NCBI RefSeq assembly: GCF_000482245.1
Contig: NZ_AWNH01000112.1
Span: 248,001 to 312,000, forward strand
Length of the DNA stretch: 64,000 bases
DNA from: Leptolyngbya sp. Heron Island J
GTDB taxonomy: Bacteria; Cyanobacteriota; Cyanobacteriia; Phormidesmidales; Phormidesmidaceae
Direction of reading: 5' to 3'
Positions 19,076 through 29,108 of this stretch are shown here, in pieces. The notes under the pieces were generated by a model. That model was not told the DNA's origin, did no database searches, and saw nothing but the letters and a program-made list of their open reading frames with translations. The position numbers were made by a program, and so were the translations under genes. Within the stretch, counting starts at the first letter, position 1, and each line of letters opens with the position of its first letter.

Positions 19076-19978
19076 TTAATTGGCTTCGAGCGGTACATAA
19101 CTAGTGCCGCTCAGAGTTTGCTGCCCTTCTGGACTGGTGGCAAACTTTAGAAAAGCCAACGTGGAACTGGAGGGTTGTTTATTGAGGACGACACCCAGGG
19201 GTAGAGTCATGGGATATTGTCCTGATTGAATGGTTTGAGCTGAGGGAATAACTCCATCAATGCTTAATGGAGTTACGGGTAAGTCGTCGAGGTTCTGTTC
19301 ATAAACCACCGTTGCCATACTAAATTTTGTAATCGTTGCAGTTTCGACTAGCTCATCGTCTTCAGGGAAGACAACAGCGTTGGGCGTAATTTTTAAATCT
19401 TGACCCAGATAAGTTTCACGAAGCACCCGTTTTTCATTTTCATCTTCTGTAAAGTCAAACAGGATGATATCGGCATCTGGCCCACCAAGGTCTTTCCAGT
19501 TGGTAATTTGACCACTGTAAATCGCTTTAATGTGCTCGCCAGTGATATTGGTGATGCCGGTAACGCTATTGTGGACGATAACAACTAGAGGCGCGTTGGC
19601 TAATCGGAGATAGGTTATTTGCTCATCGCTTTCCTCAGGGGCTGGTATGCGGCTGACGCCTCCGATGTCGAGAACTGCACTCTTAACGCCTTGAATTCCA
19701 CCACTGGTTTGACTGGGGGGAAGAAAATCAAATTGGGTATTTGCAGATTGTGTTTGATAAGCCTTTACAAAAAGTTCAAGGATTTCATAGGTCTCTGCAG
19801 AACCACCGATTTTAATGGGGTCACCTGAGAGGTCTGCAGAAGACGGTGCTATGTCCTTTAAACAGCTAGTTAGCAGCAAGCTGGCAAGCAAACCATGCTT
19901 TATCAGGGGGGTACGGATAAAACTTCTGATAAAAAGTTCTACGCTATTGACTAACTGTAAGGTTTTGGATGTTGACAT
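19076..19978 (-). CDS. PstS-like solute-binding lipoprotein paired with a histidine kinase
   Basis: 300-aa periplasmic-binding fold protein of the PBP_like/PstS class. The N-terminus has a hydrophobic stretch ending in the lipobox LLTSC (Cys39), so it should be lipid-anchored. Family signs are IKIGGSAETYEILELF, a variant of the usual GSxT start, then DIGGVSRIP, IYSGQITNWKDLGGPD near residue 160, and FLKFATSPEGQQ near the end. No pstC, pstA or pstB follows. Instead the next gene, 21 bases on, is a sensor kinase. Inference: it may present phosphate or another oxyanion to the kinase rather than feed a transporter. Confidence 0.8.
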   Translation of the reverse strand: MSTSKTLQLVNSVELFIRSFIRTPLIKHGLLASLLLTSCLKDIAPSSADLSGDPIKIGGSAETYEILELFVKAYQTQSANTQFDFLPPSQTSGGIQGVKSAVLDIGGVSRIPAPEESDEQITYLRLANAPLVVIVHNSVTGITNITGEHIKAIYSGQITNWKDLGGPDADIILFDFTEDENEKRVLRETYLGQDLKITPNAVVFPEDDELVETATITKFSMATVVYEQNLDDLPVTPLSIDGVIPSAQTIQSGQYPMTLPLGVVLNKQPSSSTLAFLKFATSPEGQQTLSGTSYVPLEAN

Positions 19979-20175
19979 AGCACGGCTAAGGGGAGATGCC
20001 CATTCAGCTCAAGTTGATGGTGGAGCGCCCAATCAATTTATTGATACGTCCTCAATTCCTATACATCCGCCATGAATTTTGATAAGTGACCATTGCTTCA
20101 TCTAATCTGGATCTATGGATGGATCTATGGATCGGCGGCCACGCTACACTAGCTACGGTTGTTCTGGGTTATCTG

Positions 20176-22092
20176 ATGACTCTGCTGGCACTACGGGACA
20201 TAAGCAAAGATTTTGGCATTAAGGAAATTCTGCGGAATGCCAGCTTTAGCATTGAGGAAGGAGACCGGGTTGGGCTCATTGGTACGAATGGTTCTGGAAA
20301 GTCGACGCTGCTAAAAATGATTGCGGGGTTAGAACCCATTGATAGTGGCGAACTTTGGAAAAATGCCAGCAGCAAAATTGTTTATTTACCTCAGCAGCCG
20401 GATTTAGATGAAGATCTGACGGTGCTGGAGCAGGTGTTTGCTGATAGTGGCGATAGTATGGCGCTGGTGCGGGAATATGAGCTGATTTCTGCCAGGCTGG
20501 CGACGGCTACAGGAGATACAAACCAGCTGATGTCAATGCTATCGCGGGTATCGCAGCAGATTGATCAAGCGAATGCCTGGGAGCTAGAAACCCAGGCGAA
20601 AGTGGTGCTGAGTAAGCTGGGGATTGAGGATTTTAATGCCAAGGTTGGGACATTGTCGGGGGGCTATCGGAAACGAGTTGCGATCGCCACCGCCTTGCTA
20701 GCCGACCCTGACCTTATCCTGATGGACGAGCCTACCAACCATCTAGATGCCCTATCCGTCGAATGGCTGCAAGACTATCTCAGTCGCTATCGCGGAGCCT
20801 TATTTCTCATTACCCACGACCGCTACTTTTTAGACCGAGTTACCAACCGTATCCTAGAAATCGACCGAGGTGATCTCTACCCCTACGGAGGCAACTATAG
20901 CTATTACCTGGAAAAAAAAGCAGCCCAGGAAGACGCCGCTGTCAGCAGTCAGAAAAAGCACGCGGGGGTACTCCGGCGGGAGCTAAAGTGGTTACAGCGC
21001 GGTGCTAAAGCCCGTAGTACTAAGCAAAAAGCTCGGATTGATCGCATCCGGGATATGCAAAATACCGAATTTAAACAGGCCCATGGCAAGGTGGAGATTG
21101 CCACTGCCGGTCGCCGCATCGGTAAAAAGGTCATTGAACTGGAAAATGTCACCAAGGGTTACGATGGTCGCATTCTAATCAAAGACTTTTCCTACCTGTT
21201 TACCCCAGAAGACCGCATCGGCATTATTGGCCCCAATGGTGTGGGTAAATCCACCTTAATGAACATTATTACTGGGCGAGAACGGCCAGACTCTGGCACC
21301 GTTGAGATCGGTTCTACTATTCATATCGGTTATTTTGACCAGTATTCAGATGATGTCAACATCAACGAAAATCAGCGAGTCATTGATTATCTAAAGGATA
21401 TAGCCGAGCTGGTTACTACGGCTGATGGCACTGTAATCACCGCGTCAAAGATGCTGGAGCGGTTTCTCTTTCCCCCCGACCAACAGTATGCCCCAATTCA
21501 CAAACTCTCCGGTGGCGAGCGGCGACGACTGTTTTTGTTGCGGGTGTTAATGCAGGCTCCTAACGTGTTAATTTTGGATGAGCCTACGAACGATCTAGAT
21601 GTACAAACTCTGGGTATTCTTGAAGAATACCTAGAAGACTTTAATGGCTGTGTGATTGTTGTTTCCCACGATCGTTATTTCCTTGACCGTACCGTTGAAA
21701 CAATATTCTCATTTGAGGAGTTGGGTAATCTCAAACAGTATCCTGGTAATTATTCGGTTTATCTGGATTATAAGGAAAAAACAGAACAGGAAGAGAAGCT
21801 TAAGCAACAGACTGTGACCAAATCTCAGAAAGTTCAGTCCTCAAAATCAAAGACTCAAAACTCCTCCAAACCAAAAAAAATCTCTTATAAGGAAAAGCGC
21901 GAATATGCTTCCTTAGAAGAGAAAATTCCCGCTTTAGAAGAGGAAAAAGAGACCCTGGAAAAACAGCTCTATACTGACCCACCCAGCGATTACAATGAAA
22001 TGCAGGCACGCTCTCAGCGGTTGGCAGATCTGACAACGGAGATTGATAGGGCAACAGAACGCTGGATGGAGCTGGCTGAGCGTATGGAATAG
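20176..22092 (+). CDS. ABC-F family ATPase (Uup-like)
   Basis: About 638-aa soluble protein with two ABC ATPase cassettes and no membrane domain. Cassette 1: GTNGSGKST, LSGGYRKR and LILMDEPTNHLD. Cassette 2: GPNGVGKST, LSGGERRR and LILDEPTNDLD. The linker between them is Arg/Lys-rich (RRELKWLQRGAKARSTKQ), as in ribosome-binding ABC-F proteins. The C-terminal about 80 residues form a charged coiled coil (ASLEEKIPALEEEKETLEKQL), typical of the Uup subgroup, which acts on ribosomes or branched DNA. I prefer ATG 20176 (MTLLALRDISKDFG); the frame is open to 20086, but the 30 extra residues are not family-like. Confidence 0.9.
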   Translation: MTLLALRDISKDFGIKEILRNASFSIEEGDRVGLIGTNGSGKSTLLKMIAGLEPIDSGELWKNASSKIVYLPQQPDLDEDLTVLEQVFADSGDSMALVREYELISARLATATGDTNQLMSMLSRVSQQIDQANAWELETQAKVVLSKLGIEDFNAKVGTLSGGYRKRVAIATALLADPDLILMDEPTNHLDALSVEWLQDYLSRYRGALFLITHDRYFLDRVTNRILEIDRGDLYPYGGNYSYYLEKKAAQEDAAVSSQKKHAGVLRRELKWLQRGAKARSTKQKARIDRIRDMQNTEFKQAHGKVEIATAGRRIGKKVIELENVTKGYDGRILIKDFSYLFTPEDRIGIIGPNGVGKSTLMNIITGRERPDSGTVEIGSTIHIGYFDQYSDDVNINENQRVIDYLKDIAELVTTADGTVITASKMLERFLFPPDQQYAPIHKLSGGERRRLFLLRVLMQAPNVLILDEPTNDLDVQTLGILEEYLEDFNGCVIVVSHDRYFLDRTVETIFSFEELGNLKQYPGNYSVYLDYKEKTEQEEKLKQQTVTKSQKVQSSKSKTQNSSKPKKISYKEKREYASLEEKIPALEEEKETLEKQLYTDPPSDYNEMQARSQRLADLTTEIDRATERWMELAERME

Positions 22093-22097
22093 GGCTA

Positions 22098-22382
22098 TTA
22101 CTGTAGCTTTAAAAAATCGACCTGGGGCACCAGCGGATCATTGACCACACCGACACCCTCATAGCCCCAACGCTCCATCATTTGCTTCAGCTGCAGACCG
22201 CTAATGGGCTCCACAGCAAAGCGATTGGCAACTTCAGCTGCATGATGATTGACGTAGCTAAGGGCCTCATGGTCAGCATTAAACAACATTAGAAAGCCTT
22301 TAGATGCTTGATTATGGGGTTTGGCGGCTAGGTATTGTCCGTCTTGGGTGGAACGTAGAAGATAGTAAGACTTAGTAAACAT
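22098..22382 (-). CDS. Conserved small cytosolic protein, unknown function
   Basis: 94-aa protein, MFTKSYYLLRSTQDGQYLAA onward, with no signal peptide or membrane segment. Visible pattern: alternating hydrophobic strands in the first half, then a helix-rich VNHHAAEVANRFAVEP and the end QVDFLKLQ. It is convergent with the ABC-F gene, 5 bases apart. The composition looks like a genuine cyanobacterial protein, but no family is recognised. A start at ATG 22382 gives the longest frame. Confidence 0.6.
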   Translation of the reverse strand: MFTKSYYLLRSTQDGQYLAAKPHNQASKGFLMLFNADHEALSYVNHHAAEVANRFAVEPISGLQLKQMMERWGYEGVGVVNDPLVPQVDFLKLQ

Positions 22383-23818
22383 ACTGTGTCTTAGTAAAGA
22401 TATTGGGTAGGTTACTTTTATCTCTACGCTATTAGAAAAGTTGATGATTTGTACGTAACCGAGATATTTTTTATTGTTGGCGGTGTTTTGCGGCCCATTA
22501 AAGGGACTGTTTGATGATTGGAGATGACCTGATGGGAGATCATATATCTATAGCGGTCTGCGAAGCGGCGGTGGTGCATTGCTCTACCCGTTAATTTCAG
22601 GAGAGTGAATTCACAATCAACTCACTACAGCATCTGTTCTCACAAGGCTTCTCATCCACTTTAGAGAGTAGTAGAGCCGCTCTCTCTGAAGTGCCCAAAA
22701 CCATAGTCAATAATTGATTTCTCCTGCATCTTAGTCTGAGGAGGATCGAGCTTAAAAATCTAGAGATTGAGGTTTAAGCCGAAAACCCTAATAAACTTTG
22801 TGACCTATCTCTATTTTACAAAATATTAGATTGATTTACTCAATTAAATTTTAATTTACTAATGCATAACTCAACTCAGCTGATCTCATTAAATTCCCTA
22901 AGTTGCCTCATGGAACAGTAAAAATACCGCAAATGAGTTTTTGAGGAATTGGACTCAAAATGTAAACAGAGAAAACACTGAGGTGTCATAAGGAAAAACA
23001 GAAAAAGTTGTTGCTGTACTCTGGATGCTAATTAGTCTTAGGTCTGTTGTCAAAATCATGCCTTCGTGTATCAAAAGATGCATGCATGAGTGTCCGTATA
23101 CTATGACAAGAGAAGTTTTAAGAAAAAGCCTCAGTATTCAGATATATGAACTAATGGTCTAGCCCTTGACTTCTCAGGTTTTTTTAATGAGCTAGCAAAG
23201 TAAAAGTAGCGATCGCAAAAATAATGTATCTTTTGATACTACAGAAAGCTTTAAATACGGTTTTTATCAAGGGAAGATACAGCTTAAAACAAGACTGACA
23301 AGAGAAACCGCATTTGGTTTTTACTTACTCGTTTTTTGTTTTAGACGATTGACGAGTTATATTCAGTCAACGATCAATACAACATTTCTCTGTATTGATG
23401 ATTAGCGCATGTCAACGTCTGAATTTGAGATAGCACGTTTCCTAAATTGCCAAGTCTATGAGTGCCAGAACGTCTTTTGTAAGCGTTGAAGAAGTTGATA
23501 TCAATCTTCAAAACTTGGAGATGAAATTTTTGTCTTGCCTAATAGAAGCGTTTCCTACTAATGGGTAAGCTTTCCCAGACTTATCATCCTATGTACTGTG
23601 GAAATGATTTTTGAGCTACCAAGCTAGGGATCAGGATTTTATGAGTCCAAACAAGTTTCTGCAGAGGCGTTCCACGCCTGTATTGCAAAAGATAGGACCT
23701 AGTTGAATCCTCATTCCTAGCATGACCAAGATAGTTCTCTATCAGTTGTTCCATGGTTACTAATGGTGAGTAAATTTATGTTTTTTGCTCCCTGTTAGAG
23801 ATAGGAAACACTCTTTTA
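22383..23818. other. Long gene-free region upstream of the NRPS locus
   Basis: 1436 bases with no coding frame of note on either strand and an AT-rich, stop-rich look. It holds a perfect 9-bp inverted repeat at 23373-23399. There is one GCGATCGC-type site near 23208. The promoter of the NRPS-like gene is expected near the right end. No tRNA, transposase relic or riboswitch was recognised. Confidence 0.5.
23373..23399. repeat. Inverted repeat upstream of the NRPS locus
   Basis: ATCAATACA and TGTATTGAT form a perfect 9-bp inverted repeat with a 9-base centre. There is no T-run, so it is more likely an operator or an mRNA leader hairpin than a terminator. It lies about 420 bases before the NRPS start. 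Confidence 0.4.
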
Positions 23819-26800
23819 GTGTCATTGCCCATTGATGCCCCTCAAAGTGTAATAACCTCATGTTCAGCTTTAAGAACTAAAGTCGTCGAACCTATTAAAT
23901 TTAGAGAAAATTCAGGCATGGTTTTTACAGACCTTCGAGATCAATCGCTGGCTCTTCCTGTTGAAAATTCAGTATCTGTTTGCAGATTGTTTGAGTCTCA
24001 AGTTAAAAAACAATCTGCAACGTCAGCAATCGAATTTATGGGGCAAAGTTGGAGCTATCGCACCTTAAATGCTCATGCTAATCAGCTAGCTCATTATTTA
24101 CGTGAACAAGGTGTTGGCCCTGATGTTCTAGTCGGTTTATATCTTGAACGTTCTTTTGAGATGGTGGTTGGGGTACTAGCCATTCTCAAAGCAGGTGGAG
24201 CCTATGTTCCCCTAGATCCCAACTATCCCTCTGAGCGACTTGCTTGGATATTACAAGACTCTCAAGTATCTGTTCTACTCAGCCAAACATCCTTAAGTCA
24301 GAGTCTGCCAACCCATAGAGCCCATGTGGTTTGCATGGATAGTATCAATGTTACCCAGTTACCCACCGAAAATCCTCTACCGGTAACGACCACCAAAAAT
24401 TTGGCCTACGTTATATATACCTCTGGTTCCACCGGTAAGCCCAAAGGAGTTATGGTTGAACATGGGGCATTAAGTAATTTCGTACAAGGGGCCAATCGAG
24501 ATTGTGGGATCAAAAGGGCAGACCGAGTTCTCCAATTTGCCTCAATTAGCTTTGATACTGCGGTAGAAGAGATCTTTCTAACGCTAACGCAAGGGGCAAC
24601 GCTTATTTTGCGTACTTCAGATATGCTGCAGTCGGTTTCAGGATTTTTGAAGACCTGTGAAGAGCTTAAGATTACTGTCATAGATTTACCCACTGCCTTT
24701 TGGCATCAGATTTGTGCAGAACTCACTACAACAACTATCCCAAACTTGCTCCGTCTAGTGATTATTGGAGGAGAGCGGGTGCTACTTAATTGGCTGGAGG
24801 TGTGGAAAGAGCACGTTAAGCCTGAAGTTCGCTTAGTCAATGGGTATGGTCCCACAGAATCAACAGTTGTAACAACTTACTGTGAATTGATCGGTCCCCA
24901 GGCAACATCGATTCATAATGACACAGTCCCCATTGGAAAACCGTTACCCAATGTCCAGACTTATATCTTAGATAATGAGATGCAGCCCGTTGGTTCTGGG
25001 AAGGCAGGTGAACTCTACATTGGTGGGGTATGTTTAGCACGTGGTTATCTAAATCAACCTGATTTAACCAATATCAATTTTATTGAAAAAGCTTTTACTG
25101 GTAGCGAACAACAGCGGCTATATCGAACGGGTGATTTAGTGAGATGTAGAGAAGATGGGCATCTCGAATTTTTGGGTCGAGCTGATCATCAAGAAAAAAT
25201 CCGAGGTTTTCGGATTGAGCTAAATGAAATTGAGACCACCCTTGAGCAGCATCCTGCAGTTCAGGAGGCTATTGTCATTGCCAGAGAGGATGATATCGGG
25301 ATCAAGCGTCTGATTGCTTATATTGTGCAGTCTTCATCAGAGCGGTTACCAACGACCACTCTGGATACTAATCAACTGGAAGCAGAACTTATTAATCAAT
25401 GGAGACTGATTAATAATAGTGAACAGCTCAATCCCACCAAAAATAATTGGGACGACACGTTCAATATCAGCGGTTGGGTTAATAGTTACACTGGTGACCT
25501 GATTGCTGATATTGAGATGAAGGAGTGGGTCGATAATACAACATCGCGCATTTTAGAACTCAACCCCCAAAACGTATTAGAAATTGGCTGTGGCACTGGG
25601 CTGCTTCTATTTCGCATTGCACCCCATTGTCAAAGCTACTTAGGCATAGATATCTCGGAGTCCTCTTTAAATTACATTGAACAACAGTTACAGTCTCCTC
25701 AAATCCATCTTCCTCAGGTGACTCTTGAACATCGAGTAGCGGATAATTTACAGGGAATTGCCCCTGGCTCTATAGATACTGTGATCATCAATTCAGTGAT
25801 TCAATATTTTCCGAGTGTTGATTATTTGATCAATGTTTTAGAACAGACTATTAAAGTCATCAAACCGGGTGGAACTCTATTTCTTGGAGATTTGAGAAAC
25901 TATTTACTGTTAGAAATGTTTGCGACATCGGTGGAAGTAGCGCAAGCTCCTGATAATCTACCAACGGCTGAATTATTAAAGCGTATTCAACGACGACTAC
26001 ATCAGGAAGAAGAGCTCACCCTTGATCCCAAATTCTTTCTAGCACTAAAAAAGCGAATTCCCGAGATTAGTCATGTGCAAGTGTTACTAAAGCAAGGGAA
26101 ATTCCATAACGAACTAACACGATTTCGTTATGACGTTATATTGCATGTCAATGCTGAAGTGATGTCAACACCAGGTAATATCAAGACCTTAGATTGGCAA
26201 CAACAAGATTATACTGTTCAGAAAATTAAGCACTACTTAGCAGACAAAACACCTGTTGGATTACGTCTGGACAATATCCCTGATCGGCGACTATTTGAAG
26301 CAGTTCAAGCCTTAGCCTGGGTGAAACAGAGTAACTGTCCCGATACGATTACCTCACTTAAGAAGAGTCTCAACACGACATGTCAAAGTCAAGCTATCGA
26401 CCCAGAAAAATTGTGGCAACTCTCTCAAGAGATTCCCTATCATGTTTATATTGATGGCTTGGATTCAGGACCTCAGGGTACTTTTCAGGCCACATTTATC
26501 AGGTACTCATCATTAAAGGTTAGGAATTCTATGCATGGGTTAGGTACGAGCCAGCGGCCACACACCAGGACCCTACCTAATCCCTGGCATACCTATGCAA
26601 ATAATCCTCTACACAGCAAAATAACGCAAGACTTAAGAGTACAGCTCAGATCTTATTTGAAGCAACAGCTACCGACCTATATGCTGCCAGCTGCTTTTGT
26701 TTTTCTGAATAAGTTCCCTTTGACAGCTAACGGTAAAGTCAATCGTAAGGCTTTGCCTGCTCCAGACTTAGCCAGACCTGCCCTAGAGGTAGAATTCTTG

Positions 26801-28249
26801 GCACCTCGTACCCCTCTAGAGGAATCCCTGGCAGAACTCTGGTCCAAGATCCTGGAGATTCATCAGATAGGGGTCTACGACAGTTTTTTTGACTTGGGTG
26901 GAGATTCGCTACGTGTCATGCAGCTCTTTTCCCTGTTAAAAAATCGATATGCAAAAGAGATTTCCTTTACTGATTTTTTCAATAAGCCAACGATTGACTA
27001 TTTATCTAAACAGCTACAGAGTTCTGAAAGTGCATGTACGCCAACTGCAAACGAGCGGATTACACTTCAGAAACTACGACAGGAGATCGTCTTAGGCGAT
27101 GTAAATACTGGTTTAGCGAAAACTTTCTCTGGCTCTCCTCCTGCTCATTGGACAAAACCTCAAGCCATTCTCCTGACAGGAGCAACTGGATTTATTGGCA
27201 TCTCTTTGTTACATGAGCTTTTACAGCGAAGTGATGCAACTATTTATTGTTTGATTAGGACCCAAAGCCTGACACAGGCTTACCAAAAACTGCGTTATGC
27301 GGCACAACGATATTTACCCGGTGTTGCTTTTTCCTATTCCAGGATAGTTCCATTAATCGGTGATTTAGCTCGTCCCATACTGGGGCTATCAACAGAACAA
27401 TTTCATAGTATTGCGGAGATAGTGGATACTATCTATCACAGTGCAGCTAATGTTAATTTACTGTATCCATTGTCCAGCTTAAAAGCCGTTAATATTATTG
27501 GTACCAAATCAATTCTCAAGCTGGCAGCCCATAGGAAATTGAAACCGGTTCACTTTGTCTCTACTTTGGATGTCTTTGAGCCACTGGCTGCTACTGGAGT
27601 TAATGTCATCTATGAATCGGACGATATTGATCAAGGGGATGCCATTACCGGCGGCTATGCCCAGAGTAAATGGGTTGCAGAGAAACTGGTGACTGCCGCC
27701 GCCGCGCAAGGGATTCCCACCTGTATCTACCGACTTGGTATGGTTACCGGTCACTCCTATACAGGGATTGGTAACCCAGAGGATTTATTAAGCCGATTGA
27801 TCAAAAGTTTGATTCAAATTGGTATATCACCTGAGCTTAATTTACAAATTGATATGACTCCTGTAGATTATGTTAGTCAGGCGATTGTTTACTTATCTAC
27901 CCAGCTCAAGTCATTTAATAGAGCATTCCATTTAGTCAATCCCACAGCATTTCATTTAGAAGATCTGGTTGAAACTATCAACCAACTAGGTCTCCCCATT
28001 CAGTCTGCTTCTTATAACCACTGGGTAACTCTCTTAAAGAATCGTTCTCATGCCCTGAGCCCTCTTTGCGAAGTTGTCACTGAAACAATTGCGCATGAGC
28101 AAATTACACGGTTAGAGATGTGGCTTTCTGGTACACAGCTTTTCAATTGTAATAATACACTCACTGGATTGGAAGGCAGTGCGATCAGCTGTCCAAACAA
28201 CAATCATACTCTCCTAAGAAAGTATCTGGATAACTTGAGTTTTCGGTAA
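23819..28249 (+). CDS. Single-module NRPS: adenylation, methyltransferase, carrier, terminal reductase
   Basis: 1476-aa enzyme. Adenylation domain about residues 55-480: A3 YTSGSTGKPKG near 198, A5 NGYGPTES near 342, A7 YRTGDL near 434, A8 RGFRIELNEIE near 460. A methyltransferase is inserted between A8 and A10, with its SAM motif VLEIGCGTG near 585. A10 NGKVNRKAL is near 966. The carrier domain has DLGGDSLRVM near 1024. The terminal thioester-reductase has TGATGFIG near 1118 and the catalytic YAQSKWVAEKL near 1279. No condensation domain is present. Expected chemistry: activate one amino acid, N-methylate it on the carrier, and release it as aldehyde or alcohol with NAD(P)H. By alignment to GrsA the pocket reads D235, T236, E239, D278, I299, G301, G322, V330, V331; the acidic residues hint at a basic or amine side chain, but this is a weak inference. 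The start is GTG 23819; ATG 23918 is an alternative. Confidence 0.9.
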   Translation: MSLPIDAPQSVITSCSALRTKVVEPIKFRENSGMVFTDLRDQSLALPVENSVSVCRLFESQVKKQSATSAIEFMGQSWSYRTLNAHANQLAHYLREQGVGPDVLVGLYLERSFEMVVGVLAILKAGGAYVPLDPNYPSERLAWILQDSQVSVLLSQTSLSQSLPTHRAHVVCMDSINVTQLPTENPLPVTTTKNLAYVIYTSGSTGKPKGVMVEHGALSNFVQGANRDCGIKRADRVLQFASISFDTAVEEIFLTLTQGATLILRTSDMLQSVSGFLKTCEELKITVIDLPTAFWHQICAELTTTTIPNLLRLVIIGGERVLLNWLEVWKEHVKPEVRLVNGYGPTESTVVTTYCELIGPQATSIHNDTVPIGKPLPNVQTYILDNEMQPVGSGKAGELYIGGVCLARGYLNQPDLTNINFIEKAFTGSEQQRLYRTGDLVRCREDGHLEFLGRADHQEKIRGFRIELNEIETTLEQHPAVQEAIVIAREDDIGIKRLIAYIVQSSSERLPTTTLDTNQLEAELINQWRLINNSEQLNPTKNNWDDTFNISGWVNSYTGDLIADIEMKEWVDNTTSRILELNPQNVLEIGCGTGLLLFRIAPHCQSYLGIDISESSLNYIEQQLQSPQIHLPQVTLEHRVADNLQGIAPGSIDTVIINSVIQYFPSVDYLINVLEQTIKVIKPGGTLFLGDLRNYLLLEMFATSVEVAQAPDNLPTAELLKRIQRRLHQEEELTLDPKFFLALKKRIPEISHVQVLLKQGKFHNELTRFRYDVILHVNAEVMSTPGNIKTLDWQQQDYTVQKIKHYLADKTPVGLRLDNIPDRRLFEAVQALAWVKQSNCPDTITSLKKSLNTTCQSQAIDPEKLWQLSQEIPYHVYIDGLDSGPQGTFQATFIRYSSLKVRNSMHGLGTSQRPHTRTLPNPWHTYANNPLHSKITQDLRVQLRSYLKQQLPTYMLPAAFVFLNKFPLTANGKVNRKALPAPDLARPALEVEFLAPRTPLEESLAELWSKILEIHQIGVYDSFFDLGGDSLRVMQLFSLLKNRYAKEISFTDFFNKPTIDYLSKQLQSSESACTPTANERITLQKLRQEIVLGDVNTGLAKTFSGSPPAHWTKPQAILLTGATGFIGISLLHELLQRSDATIYCLIRTQSLTQAYQKLRYAAQRYLPGVAFSYSRIVPLIGDLARPILGLSTEQFHSIAEIVDTIYHSAANVNLLYPLSSLKAVNIIGTKSILKLAAHRKLKPVHFVSTLDVFEPLAATGVNVIYESDDIDQGDAITGGYAQSKWVAEKLVTAAAAQGIPTCIYRLGMVTGHSYTGIGNPEDLLSRLIKSLIQIGISPELNLQIDMTPVDYVSQAIVYLSTQLKSFNRAFHLVNPTAFHLEDLVETINQLGLPIQSASYNHWVTLLKNRSHALSPLCEVVTETIAHEQITRLEMWLSGTQLFNCNNTLTGLEGSAISCPNNNHTLLRKYLDNLSFR

Positions 28250-28344
28250 GTAGTATCTAATCAGACGCTTAATCAAGCCCTAGTCTTGGTTGTAAACAAC
28301 TACTGAAAACAACTTAATTGTCATCCTTAGCCCTATCCTAATCA

Positions 28345-29079
28345 ATGGCTGATATTATCACCGAAACTCTGAACGTTGGTTCTCAACAACAAGTTGAATC
28401 GCTATTGAAAAAATATTTTTCTAAGAAAAATCTCAATAGCAAACAGAAAATAGAACAACTATTCCAGGAGTTCAGAAGTTGTCACTATGTTTGCCTCAAG
28501 GAATTTATCCCTTTGGTATTACAAACTGGTGCGCGAGGAGAAACTTCTGAACTCTTGAATCACTTTTCATCAAATGTTTCAGTGACCGATGCTTCTACAA
28601 ATAAAGCACCGCTAATAGCTCAAGTTTCTCAATTGGATATTGAACATAGAAGTATCATTATACCGGCACTGTACTACTCACAGTCTTTACGCCAATTACT
28701 CTTGCTGATTACTGCTAATGAAGTCATCCCTTACAGTTCTAAGCATGGAGGGATATCTATTACACATGTCAATGAAGCAGATTATTATGAAAATTGGCAG
28801 TGTGTAGAGCATGCATATCAGCTAGTTTGGTTTATTGAAGCTCCCAAAGTAGATGCTGGTGGGGCGTTTGAATTTATCAAAAGGTCTACCGATCAAGACT
28901 TGAGCATCAATCATGATATATCGGAAAATCAAATTCAGCGAAGATATCACAAGTCAAGAGATGTTTTCCTACTGAAAGCTGATGCCTGTCTCCAGCGATT
29001 TGCTCCATTTAATCAGGGGGCAGAAAGAGTCGTTATAACTATGAACTTTGCTAATGGTCCTAGGTTAGGAAAAATTTAG
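28345..29079 (+). CDS. ArpA/HalD-like 2OG-oxygenase-fold protein lacking the iron ligands
   Basis: 244-aa soluble protein. The C-terminal half matches my recollection of the ArpA/HalD branch of Fe(II)/2-oxoglutarate enzymes: a strand-turn with YQLVWFIEAPKVDAGGAFEF, then a jelly-roll end RDVFLLKADACLQRFAP...RVVITMNFA. In that branch the iron ligands lie in a W-H-x-D-type motif just before the first segment and in LHRV within the second. Here the first reads ENWQCVEHAY and the second CLQRF, so His, Asp and distal His all appear replaced. It may be a pseudo-enzyme or use other chemistry. It lies 95 bases after the NRPS-like gene and 29 bases before a SET gene. The assignment is by eye, so the fold itself is uncertain. 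Confidence 0.55.
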   Translation: MADIITETLNVGSQQQVESLLKKYFSKKNLNSKQKIEQLFQEFRSCHYVCLKEFIPLVLQTGARGETSELLNHFSSNVSVTDASTNKAPLIAQVSQLDIEHRSIIIPALYYSQSLRQLLLLITANEVIPYSSKHGGISITHVNEADYYENWQCVEHAYQLVWFIEAPKVDAGGAFEFIKRSTDQDLSINHDISENQIQRRYHKSRDVFLLKADACLQRFAPFNQGAERVVITMNFANGPRLGKI

Positions 29080-29108
29080 AGCATTTGACCTTATTTACCT
29101 AAAAAAAA

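Noticed and set aside
19076-19978. A high-affinity phosphate transporter operon (pst)
   Set aside because: Only a PstS-like binding protein is present; no permease or ATPase genes are adjacent.
22383-23818. A hidden gene or CRISPR array in the long gap
   Set aside because: Stop codons in all frames and no regularly spaced repeats; only one 9-bp inverted repeat was found.
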